NCBI GenBank assembly: GCA_948099385.1
Contig: CANUEZ040000161.1
Coordinates: 3,720,001 to 3,784,000, forward strand
Source of the DNA: Fasciola hepatica
Taxonomy: Eukaryota > Platyhelminthes > Trematoda > Plagiorchiida > Fasciolidae
Direction of reading: 5' to 3'
DNA: 64,000 nt
The notes under the pieces were generated by a model. It worked only from the letters and a program-made list of their open reading frames with translations, was not told the DNA's origin and searched no databases. The position numbers and the translations under genes were made by a program. Every line of letters starts with the position of its first letter. The stretch's first letter is position 1. This document shows, piece by piece, positions 24,844 to 35,659 of this stretch.

Positions 24844-25218
24844 TTGTGTGCTCATCCTGACTTCATTGGCGGTGAAAGCGAAATCTATTTCACCGATTTT
24901 CAGACGAAGGCACAAATGTCTAATTTGAAGACTACAGTGCGTAGTCATCACACGTATAAATTACGCATTTATTGCTACTGTTATCGAACAAAACATTACC
25001 GTTTTTTCATGGGAAACTTTGACCTCACGCGGGAATTAAAATGCCCTCAGATCCTACAATTCAAATCGTTCGATATAAGCTATGCCTATGGGGATTCCGA
25101 AATGGATGTTGTAAGTCATTATTTCTTTGCTGGACAAAAAGTAATATATTTCTTAGGGAAACGGCCATCAACTATTAACTTCAATACACCGGGTGTTGGT
25201 AAGCACACTTATAACTAA
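24844..25218 (+). CDS. Unrecognised 124-codon ORF (left arm copy)
   Basis: Encodes a 124-residue frame starting MCAHPDFIGGESEIYF and ending GVGKHTYN. The identical protein is encoded on the minus strand at 29,790-30,164. Aromatic residues are frequent (YKLRIYCYCY, YRFFMGNFDL) and no signal peptide or known motif is seen. An internal CTATTTCACCGATTTTCAG could be a splice acceptor, and GATGTT followed by GTAAGT near 25,110 could be a donor, so part of it may be an exon and not a full protein. Function unknown. Confidence 0.35.
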   Translation: MCAHPDFIGGESEIYFTDFQTKAQMSNLKTTVRSHHTYKLRIYCYCYRTKHYRFFMGNFDLTRELKCPQILQFKSFDISYAYGDSEMDVVSHYFFAGQKVIYFLGKRPSTINFNTPGVGKHTYN

Positions 25219-25575
25219 TTCAATTCCAAATCAATCAGGTTCAGCCCGATGTAGGAAGATTGGAAGGTTCGCACACAGCGCACGAACCCTTCGCGCCGTT
25301 TGGTGTACAAAATGTTAAGAAGCAGTTTAACAAATCAAATTAATCAAAGGTAATGGAAATCATAAATTTATTTTCTGAACTAGTCCTCATTTCCCTAGGA
25401 CCCATGAGAAACCCGTTGGTAAGTCTGTGCGAAAAGTTACGCTTCAGATTTTCAGATCGAATATTGCGACTGAAACCTGTATGGTAGTATGTTCCATTCC
25501 GGGTCATACGGAAAGTTCGGCTTCAAACAAAGTGCCATCCACGCAATGAATGCGGGCAAATTGCACGTTATTCTG

Positions 25576-25965
25576 TTATGCCCCAGAATTCCTGGACAAC
25601 AGAAACATGCCTTGCAGAGATAAAGACGGGAATAAATTAGCCGTGTCACGGTAGCTGCACGATAAAAGCAAAGAGGAGGAGGAGAGAGAGAGCATCGTGA
25701 GGTGTGAGCAAATATCGCCAACAAGGAAACCAGTGAAGGCTGAATACCAGAGGGAGAAAAGAAGTAGCTTGTTTCTGTCGACGCAGTTGAATGCATCAGT
25801 GCAGTCTAGGAAGCATATTCTCACCGTTTTACTGCTCCTGTCAAGTTTGGACAGAATGTATTGTGTCAAGATGACGAGGGCGTCGAGCGTGGAGCCTGAC
25901 TGTCGGTTAGCAAACTGATCGGCATCTGAAAGATTGACATTTTTGTTCACTCGTTGCAGAACCAA
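25576..25965 (-). pseudogene. CR1-like LINE reverse transcriptase, N-terminal part
   Basis: A 129-codon open frame with FANRQSGSTLDALVILTQYI followed by VRICFLDCTDAFNCVDR, covering RT motifs 2 and 3 of a CR1/Jockey-type enzyme; the catalytic D of FLDxxDAFN is kept. After GFLVGDICSH the frame becomes serine-rich and unlike RT, so the domain is interrupted near 25,720, which is the inner boundary of the inverted repeat. Confidence 0.75.
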
Positions 25966-26903
25966 CCTTTCAAAAACAAATGAGACGTGGGTGGTTGTTT
26001 ATAATGTCGATGGTTTTTGAACCACTGGGATTAGTTTATTCTTTCATCAGGCGGGGCGAAATTTAGCTGCAGTCGTTGTAAGAGGTTGAGTCTGTCCGGT
26101 CCGGAAGATTTTCCAGCAGCTCTTTGTAGACGTCCACAGTGGGGATGCAAGACGGAGGTTCTTGAGATTGACCTTATTCAAGAAGTACAGAACCGAAAGG
26201 TCCTGCTGTTCTGTTGAATGACCTGTTCAGCTCGTGTACGCGAACAATAGCTCATTTGCGTAGCGAAGAGCCACCCGCTAGATCTTTCAAGTGTTTCCAA
26301 GTGTTGCGATGACTTCTATTGGCTAGAAGGGTATGCGTGTAGATGGAATTGAGGCTGTGTAACTCAGTCTTGATTGATTTTGTTAGAATCGTGACGGCCA
26401 GGAGATTACGGTGTTTGAAGGCGTACTCCTTTTTGCGGCGAAGTTGCTTGAAGTGGGGAGAAGACAGACAATAAGGACGGGAATACAAATTTTCAGCAGG
26501 GAAACAAAAATTTAAGTAGCCGGTGAGATGATCCCAGTTGTCTGAGTATACAGAAAAGCCTGTCTGAGAAACCATTTCCCGTAGCTTAAGAATGTTTTCG
26601 GGACAAATCTTTCTCTTTCAAAATAGGCGATCACGGCCACGTGTGAAATGTGCATGGTTGGTATGACTATAGATCTTGGGTGAGGTTTTAATTATTGCGT
26701 GGTCGGAGGAACTTGGTGGAAAACGACTAGAAATGGAAAAATGACCTGGGCTGTTAACTTAAAGAAAGTCCAGAATTGCCCCCAGTCTAGTTGGAAATGC
26801 AAGCATTAGTCAGACCGACCGGATGATGAAAGCTTACATGAAAATGGTTAAAATCACCAGCAAAGATGCACAATGAAATATTAGGATAATGTACCAAAAT
26901 TTG

Positions 26904-27239
26904 TTAAACTGAGTCAACGAATTCTAGGTAGTCTGCGGGAGAGCATCTGGGGGAAATATATACACTCACTAGCAGAAGTGAGCGGAAATTCTTCGAAAAT
27001 TCGGGTTTGCATTCGTGTGTAGAACAACTAACGAATTTTTTAGAATAGGTGAAAACTTTTCTGACCTGTTTACACCAGTGATTGTTAATATACGTGATAA
27101 GTCGACCTCCTCGCTTGTGGTATGGTGAAGAGCGATCGGTGCGATATGCAGTGAAACCATCAAGTGTGACTGTTTCATCATCTATGTCACTGGCCTCCCT
27201 CAGACTCCTGCCGTGAGACGAAGCGAGTAGGATGTACAA
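26904..27239 (-). pseudogene. CR1-like LINE endonuclease fragment
   Basis: A 111-codon frame with TLDGFTAYRTDRSSPYHKRG and then LITYINNHW, followed by LLLVSVYISPRCSPADYLEF. This is the middle of an APE-type endonuclease (GF..YR.DR....RGGG...YI...W, then V.VYR.P.S). Active-site residues of the first and last motifs are outside the frame. It belongs to the decayed element described for 25,576-27,714. Confidence 0.7.
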
Positions 27240-28374
27240 ACCGGGGATATAGTGGCACCAAATGAGTGGGCCTTTACTTGGTACCCAACGGGATTACCAC
27301 CCAACTGATCATTATCCCACCAAAGAACCTCCGTGCTTATGTATTTTTTGTCGTTACTCCCCAGAAGGCCCGACGCCCGACAAAGCGTTTGGGTGGGGCA
27401 TATGACTGATATCCTCTAGGATAAACTAGATCCTTCTAAACCATCATGGACAATAGAAGTGTGTCACTTTTGTGTAGATCAATGCGACATTGTTTCGTGA
27501 CATTTTAGCCAAGTTTTGTTTTACTGAGTACTCTTGTCACCAGGTGATCCCATCTGTGCTCACTGCTGTTGAGTGAGTCCCTGTGAGCACAATAGGGGAA
27601 AATCCATAAGCCTGCCCCTGGTTTTTCACAGTGCAAACAGGCGGCAAAACAAAGGGCTTTGACATTGACGATCCCACCTTTTGCCCTTCGTTTTCGCGGA
27701 CTAATTAGCGTCAAGTGGATTTCCCGTTACTATCGATCAACCGAACGATTCTAGTGAAGACGCATCTTCCCAACTGTCCTATCGCCCGACCATAGCAATG
27801 AAAACAACTTCTCCAGCGCCCATTCAAACATGATACAGACTAATTTCCTTATTATTATTTATTAGGAAAATGAACTTGAATGAAAAAGCTGTGTATCGAA
27901 ATCAACGATGTTCTGTGGCCTGGTACTCTCTCCGGTGTAGCAGAAAAATCACCGCTGTTAGGTGAAATATTTATGCTGGCGATATTTGCTCACACCTCAC
28001 GATGCTCTCTCTCTCCTCCTCCTCTTTGCTTTTATCGTGCAGCTACCGTGACACGGCTAATTTATTCCCGTCTTTATCTCTGCAAGGCATGTTTCTGTTG
28101 TCCAGGAATTCTGGGGCATAACAGAATAACGTGCAATTTGCCCGCATTCATTGCGTGGATGGCACTTTGTTTGAAGCCGAACTTTCCGTATGACCCGGAA
28201 TGGAACATACTACCATACAGGTTTCAGTCGCAATATTCGATCTGAAAATCTGAAGCGTAACTTTTCGCACAGACTTACCAACGGATTTCTCATGGGTCCT
28301 AGGGAAATGAGGACTAGTTCGGAAAATAAACTTATGATTTCCATTACCTTTGATTAATTTGAATTGGTAAACTG

Positions 28375-29673
28375 AATAATCCCATTTCAATATATTTAGA
28401 AAACACGAATAGCGAACAAACTCGTTTTCGGTAACATTTTCATCATGGCTAATACAGTTACATTTATAGGTTAGAAATGCATAAATTATGAACAACGTCC
28501 GTGTGTTAACTTGTGATTGGATGTTCATCGAATTTGGTGTTGCGTAGTTAGGAAAGGATAGGAGGGGAATGTTGTTGTTTCGTGGTAGGGAAAGGGACCA
28601 GTGAAACAATGAACAAGGGTTTCAGGAATTATCCATTTCCGGTTTCAACCGAAGGGTCAACGTATGGGTCACATTGAGCTCCAGGGTCGATCTCGGATCG
28701 CGGCTAGGGTAGTTTGAGAGCCTTAACGAACCGTTTCTGAGAACAAAGTGATGGATTGAATAATCTGATCGCCACAGCCTCTGCCGTTGCTATATGTTGT
28801 TTTCGAGCGGCTTTCGATGCATTCGTAGGGACTCTGTAGACTATTTTGAACGCGTCGTCGTTTACGTGATGTCCAGTGTCCGAAAGGTGCGCCACAATTG
28901 CACTGGTGATGAATTTTCTGTTTCCCGTAGACAGCCAAGTTGGTTTGTGCTCTTTGATCCTTTGTGATAGTTTCCGTGTCGTTCTACCTATATGGCTTGC
29001 CGAACATGAGCAAACAAACGAATAGGTTAGCATGGATGAGGTGAGGACAGGTAACTTGTCTTTTAGGTTCGTCGGGATCACTGGTCGACTGGTGAAGTGG
29101 ACACGCAGTATGGCAGCGGGGAAGGTGCAAGCGATTGCCTTTTCCAAGCGTCTTATTAGTAACTCACTTTTGTCATCTCCTTTGAAAGGAAGTTGAGTAC
29201 ATGAATCTTTCTTCTTCACGGTCACTAACGCTTGTCTTGTTGCCCTTTCTGCTATGTTATTTTGGATGAAGCGCTCGGGGTATCCGTTATCCAATAGCGT
29301 TTGCTTCAAAATGTCTAATTCTTCAATCAACGTCTCATTCGAGCAAATCATTCGCACACGGGCTGCGATTGAGCGAATAAGGTTACGCCTACGTCCAACG
29401 TGTAAAAAGCTGGCGAAATTGGTGTACTGGCTTGTCCACGTTGGTTTGCGATATACTCCTTGACAGCGACATCAGAGTAAGCGAATGATGATTTCAAAAC
29501 TACCCTAGTTGAATGCTCGCATCAATATCGTCGAACCCAAAGGCACAGTGGAAGTATTCACAGAGACGTTGTTCAAAATTTATGCATTTCTAACCTATAA
29601 ATGTAGCTGTTTTAGCCATGATGAAGATGCCACCGAAAACGAGCTTGTTCGCTATTCGCGCTTTCTATTTATA
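28375..29673 (-). mobile_element. Truncated Penelope-like element with inverted terminal repeats
   Basis: A 1.3-kb insertion in the right arm, absent from the left arm. It is flanked by a 12-bp target duplication with one mismatch (ATTGGTAAACTG at 28,363-28,374, ATTGTTAAACTG at 29,674-29,685); the left arm has one such sequence (25,323-25,332 region, reversed). About 125 bp at each end are inverted repeats of one another (shared GCGAATAGCGAACAA, ATTTATAGGTTAGAAATGCA), the pattern of Penelope pseudo-LTRs. Inside is the GIY-YIG end of the element only. Confidence 0.82.
28704..29463 (-). pseudogene. Penelope-like RT thumb and GIY-YIG endonuclease
   Basis: An open frame of 217 codons (29,357-28,704) preceded by frameshifted coding to about 29,463 (motif near KPTWTSQYTNFASFLH). 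The frame begins with the RT thumb (MICSNETLIEELDILKQTLL, NGYPERFI). The endonuclease follows: YSFVCSCSASHIGRTTRKLS, then RIKEHKPTWL, SAIVAHLSDTGHHVN, AFKIVYRV and EAVAIRLFNPSL. The Tyr of YIG is His here (SHIG), while Arg of IGRT and the final Glu are present. The RT palm is deleted, so the enzyme cannot be complete. Confidence 0.85.
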
Positions 29674-29789
29674 ATTGTTAAACTGCTTCTTAACATTTTG
29701 TACACCAAACGGCGCGAAGGGTTTGTGCACTGTGTGCGAAGCTCCCAATCTTCCTACATCGGGCTGAACTTGATTGATTTGGAATTGAA

Positions 29790-30164
29790 TTAGTTATAAG
29801 TGTGCTTACCAACACCCGGTGTATTGAAGTTAATAGTTGATGGCCGTTTCCCTAAGAAATATATTACTTTTTGTCCAGCAAAGAAATAATGACTTACAAC
29901 ATCCATTTCGGAATCCCCATAGGCATAGCTTATATCGAACGATTTGAATTGTAGGATCTGAGGGCATTTTAATTCCCGCGTGAGGTCAAAGTTTCCCATG
30001 AAAAAACGATAATGTTTTGTCCGATAACAGTAGCAATAAATGCGTAATTTATACGTGTGATGACTACGCACTGTAGTCTTCAAATTAGACATTTGTGCCT
30101 TCGTCTGAAAATCGGTGAAATAGATTTCGCTTTCACCGCCAATGAAGTCAGGATGAGCACACAA
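29790..30164 (-). CDS. Unrecognised 124-codon ORF (right arm copy)
   Basis: Same 124-residue product as 24,844-25,218. In the stretch I compared, one nucleotide differs (CGA against CGG, both Arg), so the protein is unchanged. It sits between the LINE endonuclease fragment and the Penelope insertion site. No family recognised; see the left-arm entry for the possible splice sites. Confidence 0.35.
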   Translation of the reverse strand: MCAHPDFIGGESEIYFTDFQTKAQMSNLKTTVRSHHTYKLRIYCYCYRTKHYRFFMGNFDLTRELKCPQILQFKSFDISYAYGDSEMDVVSHYFFAGQKVIYFLGKRPSTINFNTPGVGKHTYN

Positions 30165-31199
30165 AAATTATCACTACGGCCCATCTAAATGATGATGCAT
30201 GTTTAAGGAATAATTCACTATACTTGCTGTAAATCTCTTTCTTGAGAACATTTCATTGCAAACAATGATTTTGGATGACGGTTAGGGTACCAGTGTTGCA
30301 AATGAATCTTTTCCTGTAAACTGAATAATTTAAGAATAATAATGAATAAATCTTTGCTGTTTTTACATTGGCATCAGGTAAACTGCAGTTGATCATGGTG
30401 AACCATGGATACCATGCATGGTATCCACTGATCAACAAGATATATCGGGTTCAATTTCAATGTCGTGCACCGGTGACCGATGCCATGCCAACTGCGTGGC
30501 ACATGCGATCGTCCACGCCATCACAGTGAATCTGGTTTGTTGTGCGGCTGACCGTGGTATGCGTACCGACTGGTTGCCGCAGGTGCAGCCATACACATCA
30601 TATCACTGTTCTCGGTGAGACGAAAGAGGTTGTTAATTACGCGCATGGAGCACATGGACGTTCATTTGTTGGCTACCTGAGTTGGCAGGCAGACTTCCGA
30701 AAGGCAAGCAATATCTACGTGATGGTCATGCAGAGTCTGCATTGTGATGCACTGGATGCCGACGTCTGGAAACGTTCTGACATTCCAACAGGCTGTGTGT
30801 TCTTCCCCTGCAGCGAATAATCCCAACTTGTCGTCTTATCTCCTCGACCGCCGGGACACGAGGTGAGTCGCTTACCGGCGACGCCGTAGCATGATGAGCG
30901 CTTGAGGTTCCTTGAATAATGATAGAGATTCGCAGGAGAAGAGTACGAAGCGGCTCCCCTAGCACCGTTCGGCCTTTTTGTTCGAGGATGCACCTTTAGC
31001 CCTTGCACATCCAAGTGCAGACTGCAAGGCAGCAGGGTGTTTCCAGAGGAGCCGGTGGCTTGCTGTACAGTTCGTTCGCCTCCTCTGGAATGCCGGATCA
31101 GGCAGTTGAACAGTTCTCCTTTGTAGCCGTTGGGTCAGTAGATCTCGTCCGCCCATTCGGAAGAATCTCTCTTCATATGCCGAGCAGCGTCTCATTGAA

Positions 31200-32623
31200 G
31201 TTTACTGTGAAGGTAGTACCTATCTGTCTAGCTAACTGGACCAAGTTCACCGTGACCTTCGGCATACTTCCTTCTTTGTGGTGGCTGGCTACTCGTCGAT
31301 CGTAGACCCGGTGGGTTGCTTGTACCGATGAGCGTGAACACAACAATCACAGTTACAGTGCATTCTTCCAGAAATATCCAACTTGGTTATCATACCTAGT
31401 TAAGGCCTCTAATGAAATTAGTGCCACGAAGCCAACAATTGTTAGTAATATGCAAATATTAGTTTCATCACAGTATGCCAAGCATTGGACAAAAAACAAT
31501 AACCAGGTTCAACCCGTCGTCAGATTGCTGACCTCAACTTTATTAAGTAAACATTTAACAGTGATCGAAACTAAATGAACCTTGTTAGGTTAAGCGCCGT
31601 TAACTGAACAGCCCATAAGATGGATGTAATAAATTGAGCTGGACCATTGCATTTGAGTACTGTTTTCGTGTCGGACTTCCACAAAATCCATATAACCATA
31701 CCAATTTTTCTTATTTCTCTTCCTACTTTGTCTTGTTATTGAGAGGTTGCGCTTCTTTTTCAGGTTTGTACTGAGAAGTAGCAATCAGCACAGGCCAGTC
31801 CAATAGCCGCTATTGATTACTCCAACTGAACTGGATTCATTGAATTCTTTCACATTCAGGAGACCAAAGTGAATGTTTATGGGATTGAGCCGCGAACGAA
31901 ACAGTGATAAATACTGTGCTAATGGATGATATACCGCTGATCAGATACTACATAAGTTGCTATTCAACTCGGGTCTTCTATGCAAGGCGTTACTAAATTG
32001 ACCAACATGGCCCGTATATTCCTAATGAACGAGCTCATTTCGATTTAAATACCACTACCGGTTCACTCGATTTGATTAGGTAGCTTGGTCCGATCATTCT
32101 ATGGTTAAAATAGCACCTTCGGATGTGTAATTTGCAAATTCTGTTGTTGTCCACCGTTTTCTCAAGCGGACAGTGCCACGCAATTTTTTTCGCAAGGTTT
32201 CAAAGAATTTCAAAATCTAACTACTGCTGCCGTTCTCAGTAATAATATTAGAAATTCGAAGCTCCAGGGGTGTACTCGTTCCCGAAGAACACAGTGTAGT
32301 GTTACAACGACAACTCTCTTCCATTCCTGGGGAGCTGTCTCGTTGATCACGACTCATTGAACAATCTTGTGACTGACTGAGTTAACACATCGACCAGCTC
32401 CTTTATCAATAAGGGATACACACCATCGGGTCTCGGAGATCGGTTGTCTTTGATGGTGCGCATGGCTGCCCCCACGTTTTCCCCAGTGATGTGGCACGAC
32501 GTTCAGGAAGCGTTTACTGCAATATGTGTAGGATGATTATTCCTCAGTTTAGGAGCACAGACTGACAAGCAGCGCCTCGCTGATATCTCCGCCTTGCGTT
32601 CATCTGTAGCTCCCAGCTATTGT
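31200..32623. repeat. Long dispersed repeat, copy 2
   Basis: Direct match to 7,503-8,904. Its first 560 bp form the outer end of the right inverted-repeat arm. On the minus strand about 32,490-32,330 it encodes MRTIKDNRSPRPDGVYPLL and LVDVLTQSVTRLFNES, the pre-RT finger block of a LINE (K..KSPGPDGI.P.LLKE). No RT motif follows, so only a fragment of the LINE was carried with the repeat. Confidence 0.85.
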
Positions 32624-33059
32624 CCATCCTGTAAGGCTGGGATGGCAGTTGTAGCTCGCGTCCTCGATCGCATATAAGCAAACTGACGTTCGGGTGCACG
32701 AATCGAATCTATTGCTAACGTCTCCTCAAAATTAATGTCGCCCTTCTCGCTTCAGTTGGGTGTACTGATTACGTATAGTGCGGTAGTGGTCATAGCCCTC
32801 TCCAGTGGCGTGACATTGTTTCGATACACGATTCCAAAGCTTCAGCAGACATCGGAGTTGCGAGGGAAACCAAGGTGGGCCTTTTGCATGCGGTCTCTGT
32901 CGAGACGGCGGAGCAAATGTTTGGCATAACTGAAGGATTTCATCCCTGAATACTCCCGTTGTCTATATCGTACGGACCTCGTGGATACCACACCAATGAG
33001 GATGCGGCCTTCCTGACTTTCTGGAACGACATCCGACATCCCAGAAAATCAGAATTATT

Positions 33060-33751
33060 TCGGAGGACACATCCTTCTACAGTATCCTATTGTTCTTCAG
33101 ATAAGGGGTAGCTCCTCTGAAACCCGTAACCATCCCACGATTGGAGCTGGCCACAAGACTAGCCGTTAGATTCGCTCATAAGCTGATAGGGAAAACAGGA
33201 ATCAAATTTGATAAGACTTACTACTGGACAGACTCTGTCATGGTTTTGTGCTGCATACACAAAATTAAAATGGAATTTAATACATACGTTGCGAATGGAT
33301 TGGCTGAAATCCACAAATGGTCTGAACTTTGGCAGTAGCGGCATGTAAAATCGGAGGCTAATCGTGAAAACTTGTCATTCAGAGGTACAACATCATTGAG
33401 CGGTTTTAATTGTTGGTTCTAAGGTCCTCACTTTTCGGTGAGCGATGAAACTGTTCAGGCCTAAAGATAATGAAACACTATCAGGCACGAAGCACGATTT
33501 TCACAATGGTGTATCTTACTTCCACGGACTCACTGATGTCTAGCTACCCCAACTGGTTTCACTTACTATGGTTGGTAGCGTGGGTAACTCGTCTTAAAAT
33601 AAATATTACGATAATGAAAGGCGGTTGCAGAGATCTGGGATTGACTACCGGGCCTTTGAAGTTATCCGATGTTGCTAAAGCAGAAGAAAGTTCTATTCTA
33701 GTTGTGCAGACCTATGTTTATGGTGAACAATCAAAATGGTTACAAGACAGG
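33060..33751 (+). pseudogene. BEL/Pao pol, RNase H and linker region
   Basis: About 33,125-33,340 reads PVTIPRLELA and then YYWTDSVMVLCCIH, TYVANGLAEIHKWSELW, the Pao-type RNase H block (IPRLEL ... WTDS..VL ... FVANR...I). LSFRGTTSL then resembles the NPAD..SRG segment. From 33,470 the open frame with SNWFHLLWLVAWVTRLK-like sequence (YPNWFHLLWLVAWVTRL) and VQTYVYGEQSKWLQDR is the linker to the integrase. RT is not recognised upstream. The frame is broken before 33,130 and then stopped by the solo LTR at 33,752. Confidence 0.8.
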
Positions 33752-34082
33752 TGTCGTGTTCGGCTTGAACAGGCATGTGCTTAGACGGAAAATCTCGCAC
33801 GCACACACACGCACGTACGCAGCTGACGTTTGTCTTGCTCCGTCTCGGACAGCATTGACCAATCAGATTGTGTCACATGTTGCACGACCTTGTGCAGCTT
33901 AACTCGATTGTAGAGTTGTTTTGTTTTTTTGATTGCATACAGCCTTGACTCACGCGCTTGCAGATGTTTCGGCTTTTTCACGTGCTTGCCTGTAGTTTTG
34001 TGCCTGCCGTACGTTTGTACTAAATACGCGTTCACTCGTACATGTGCCCTTCCCTCCTGCTACCGAATTTGTGAACATAACA
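33752..34082 (+). mobile_element. Solo LTR with perfect 5-bp target duplication
   Basis: A 331-bp sequence beginning TGTCGTGTTCGG and ending GTGAACATAACA; the ends are inverted repeats of each other (TGTTATGTTCAC on the reverse). It is flanked on both sides by ACAGG (33,747-33,751 and 34,083-34,087). A related copy lies reversed at 37,476-37,789. No internal retroelement sequence is between, so this is a solo LTR left after LTR-LTR recombination. It interrupts the BEL pol frame. Confidence 0.87.
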
Positions 34083-34700
34083 ACAGGAATGACAACCCAC
34101 GCTCTAACAGGTCTCCGATAACCAAGATGATATTGAAACTCCACCCGGTTGGGTGTTGGAGGACGAATAACCCACTCCAAATAGCTTCAGGCAGCAAACA
34201 TCCTGTGATGTTGGCCAAAGCTCACCCGACTACGGACACAGTTATCCGATGGTATCCCACAACGGAACGACATGAAGAACCATCTCAGTTACTCGCAGCA
34301 CTTCAAAGACTAGTTGGGACTATACAAAGTGGAGCTGCCGTCAAGCGTGTACTTGGAAGATGGTGGAAATATCGAAAGAATTCGGCGATCGGAGGCAAAA
34401 AGATGATGGCTCATCTCCATGCCATTGTAGTTCAAGAAGATTGGTTCCCCTTGAAGTACGTCGTAACAGATTATTTTAGTCCATTATCAGAAAAGCCTGG
34501 TCGCAGCACTGATAACCCTTCTGGATACACCTTTACGTGTGTACAGAAGCATGCAGTACACAGAGAAATTACTTATTCGTTGAGTACCGATTGTTCCATA
34601 TTGAAAAGAGGAGCATCGTCAAAGATTTTCAATGATAGTATTAACTTTGTTGGACCTCAAACGGGAATTGTAGAACCCAATAGGAAACTGGTCTGTTGAT
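34083..34700 (+). pseudogene. BEL/Pao integrase
   Basis: Continues the BEL pol after the solo LTR. It reads SPITKMILKLHPVGCWR, then KHPVMLAKAHPTTDTVIRWY (HxxxH side of the zinc domain), VKRVLGRWWKYRKN, LKYVVTDYFSPLSEKPG (first catalytic Asp in TDYF), GYTFTCVQKHAVHREI and IFNDSINFVG (second Asp region). The usual CWKC of the zinc domain is WWKY, so both cysteines are lost. The frame ends near 34,700, before the catalytic Glu. The reading frame on either side of the solo LTR is compatible once one ACAGG copy is set aside. Confidence 0.85.
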
Positions 34701-35655
34701 AAGATTGCTGGTAGACTGTTCCAACGGGGTGTGCAGTAGCATTTCATCATGCGAGTCACCGAAGTGGCATGTGAAATATCGTAGTGCGTTTGGTTAGGAA
34801 GATACTTTCAGTTTGTGACGAGCATTCAATGACTGATAAAATATTAGTGACAATTCTTGCGGTGTGCTAGTGGATGTCAAACAGACGACCGCTCATATCT
34901 GTCACCTGTGACTGCCGTAATCTGCCGGTGATCTCATCAAATGACCTACTTACGAAATATCCCAACGAATTATTTGTGAACTCAAATGACTCATCAGTGG
35001 AGACAAGCAGATTGCCGCGCACCTGTATTTTGGAAGAGTTAGATCACTTATGAACAGCGACGGCAATCGATAACTCCGGAACGCAACTCTAGATAAGTTC
35101 ATTTGGTATTACTGATTTCTGAAGTTTCGCTGTGTGGTGGTTGGCCAACTGGAATCATCGAAGGCATCGAAAGTCATGTGTGAATGGTAACAGTGCGAAC
35201 TGGTGAAGGACTACTTCACCACGACATTAGAAAGATTTGTCTTACTGAAGTTGAACCGGACCATTCATTAACATTTCTTATCACAAACAACATTATTTCA
35301 TTTACATGGATTACCCATGCCGGAGTTCCGTTCGTTTATTATGTCGTACTAATTCATGTAATTCTTTGTCACAAATCGTATCCCCGCCATTAGATCGAGT
35401 GTTGACAGCTGGGCTTGAAATTTTCTATGACTGTATTTGATATTCTCATTTTCCGTTTCTAACCTTTTGCGGTCATTTAGTTGTATTTGTTGATTTATTG
35501 TTCCGTTTTGACGCACAAGGGTCCAGAAGAAACACTACTGAGATTTGGTCATTGTAAACATGGTTCATTTGCTGTACACAGTACCGTAGTCACTTGGAAT
35601 CAACTTTGTTTTGATTTGTATCGAAATTGGTCGATACGGGTCGCTCGAAAGTCAT
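34701..35655. other. No recognisable gene
   Basis: About 950 bp of AT-rich sequence between the BEL remnant and a gypsy RT fragment. Only short ORFs are present and no repeat shared with the rest of the window was noticed. Confidence 0.35.
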
Positions 35656-35659
35656 GTTA

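Larger units (their letters stand above)
23254..25720 (+). repeat. Large inverted repeat, left arm
   Basis: This arm (2,467 bp) is the reverse complement of 27,977-31,761 once a 1,311-bp insertion in the right arm is discounted (2,474 bp). The outer ends are about 80% alike (CTATCAATAACATGAGAAAG) and the centre is almost identical. It contains a LINE endonuclease fragment (about 24,210-24,340), a 22-bp palindrome (24,579-24,600), a 124-codon ORF and, at the inner end, a piece of the CR1-like LINE. Confidence 0.92.
25576..27714 (-). mobile_element. Decayed CR1-like LINE in the inverted-repeat spacer
   Basis: Three blocks in the right order on the minus strand. 27,239-26,904 is endonuclease-like (VTLDGFTAYRTDRSSPYHKR, GGRLITYINNHW). 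26,575-26,252 is the region between endonuclease and RT (FKQLRRKKEYAFKHRN). 25,965-25,576 is the RT start (QFANRQSGSTLDALVIL, then RICFLDCTDAFNCVDR). A Cys-containing block near 27,700-27,500 may belong to the 5' end. The RT is cut off before its YADD. The last part crosses into the left arm, so a piece of this LINE is duplicated in the right arm (27,977-28,150). Confidence 0.75.
27977..31761 (-). repeat. Large inverted repeat, right arm
   Basis: Reverse complement of 23,254-25,720, interrupted by a Penelope-like insertion (28,375-29,673). Sequence colinear with the left arm resumes exactly on both sides of the insertion. Beyond the arm end at 31,761 the sequence continues as part of the 31,200-32,623 repeat, which the left arm lacks. 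The arms differ by scattered substitutions, including one 6-bp indel near 30,650 (ACATGG). Confidence 0.92.
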
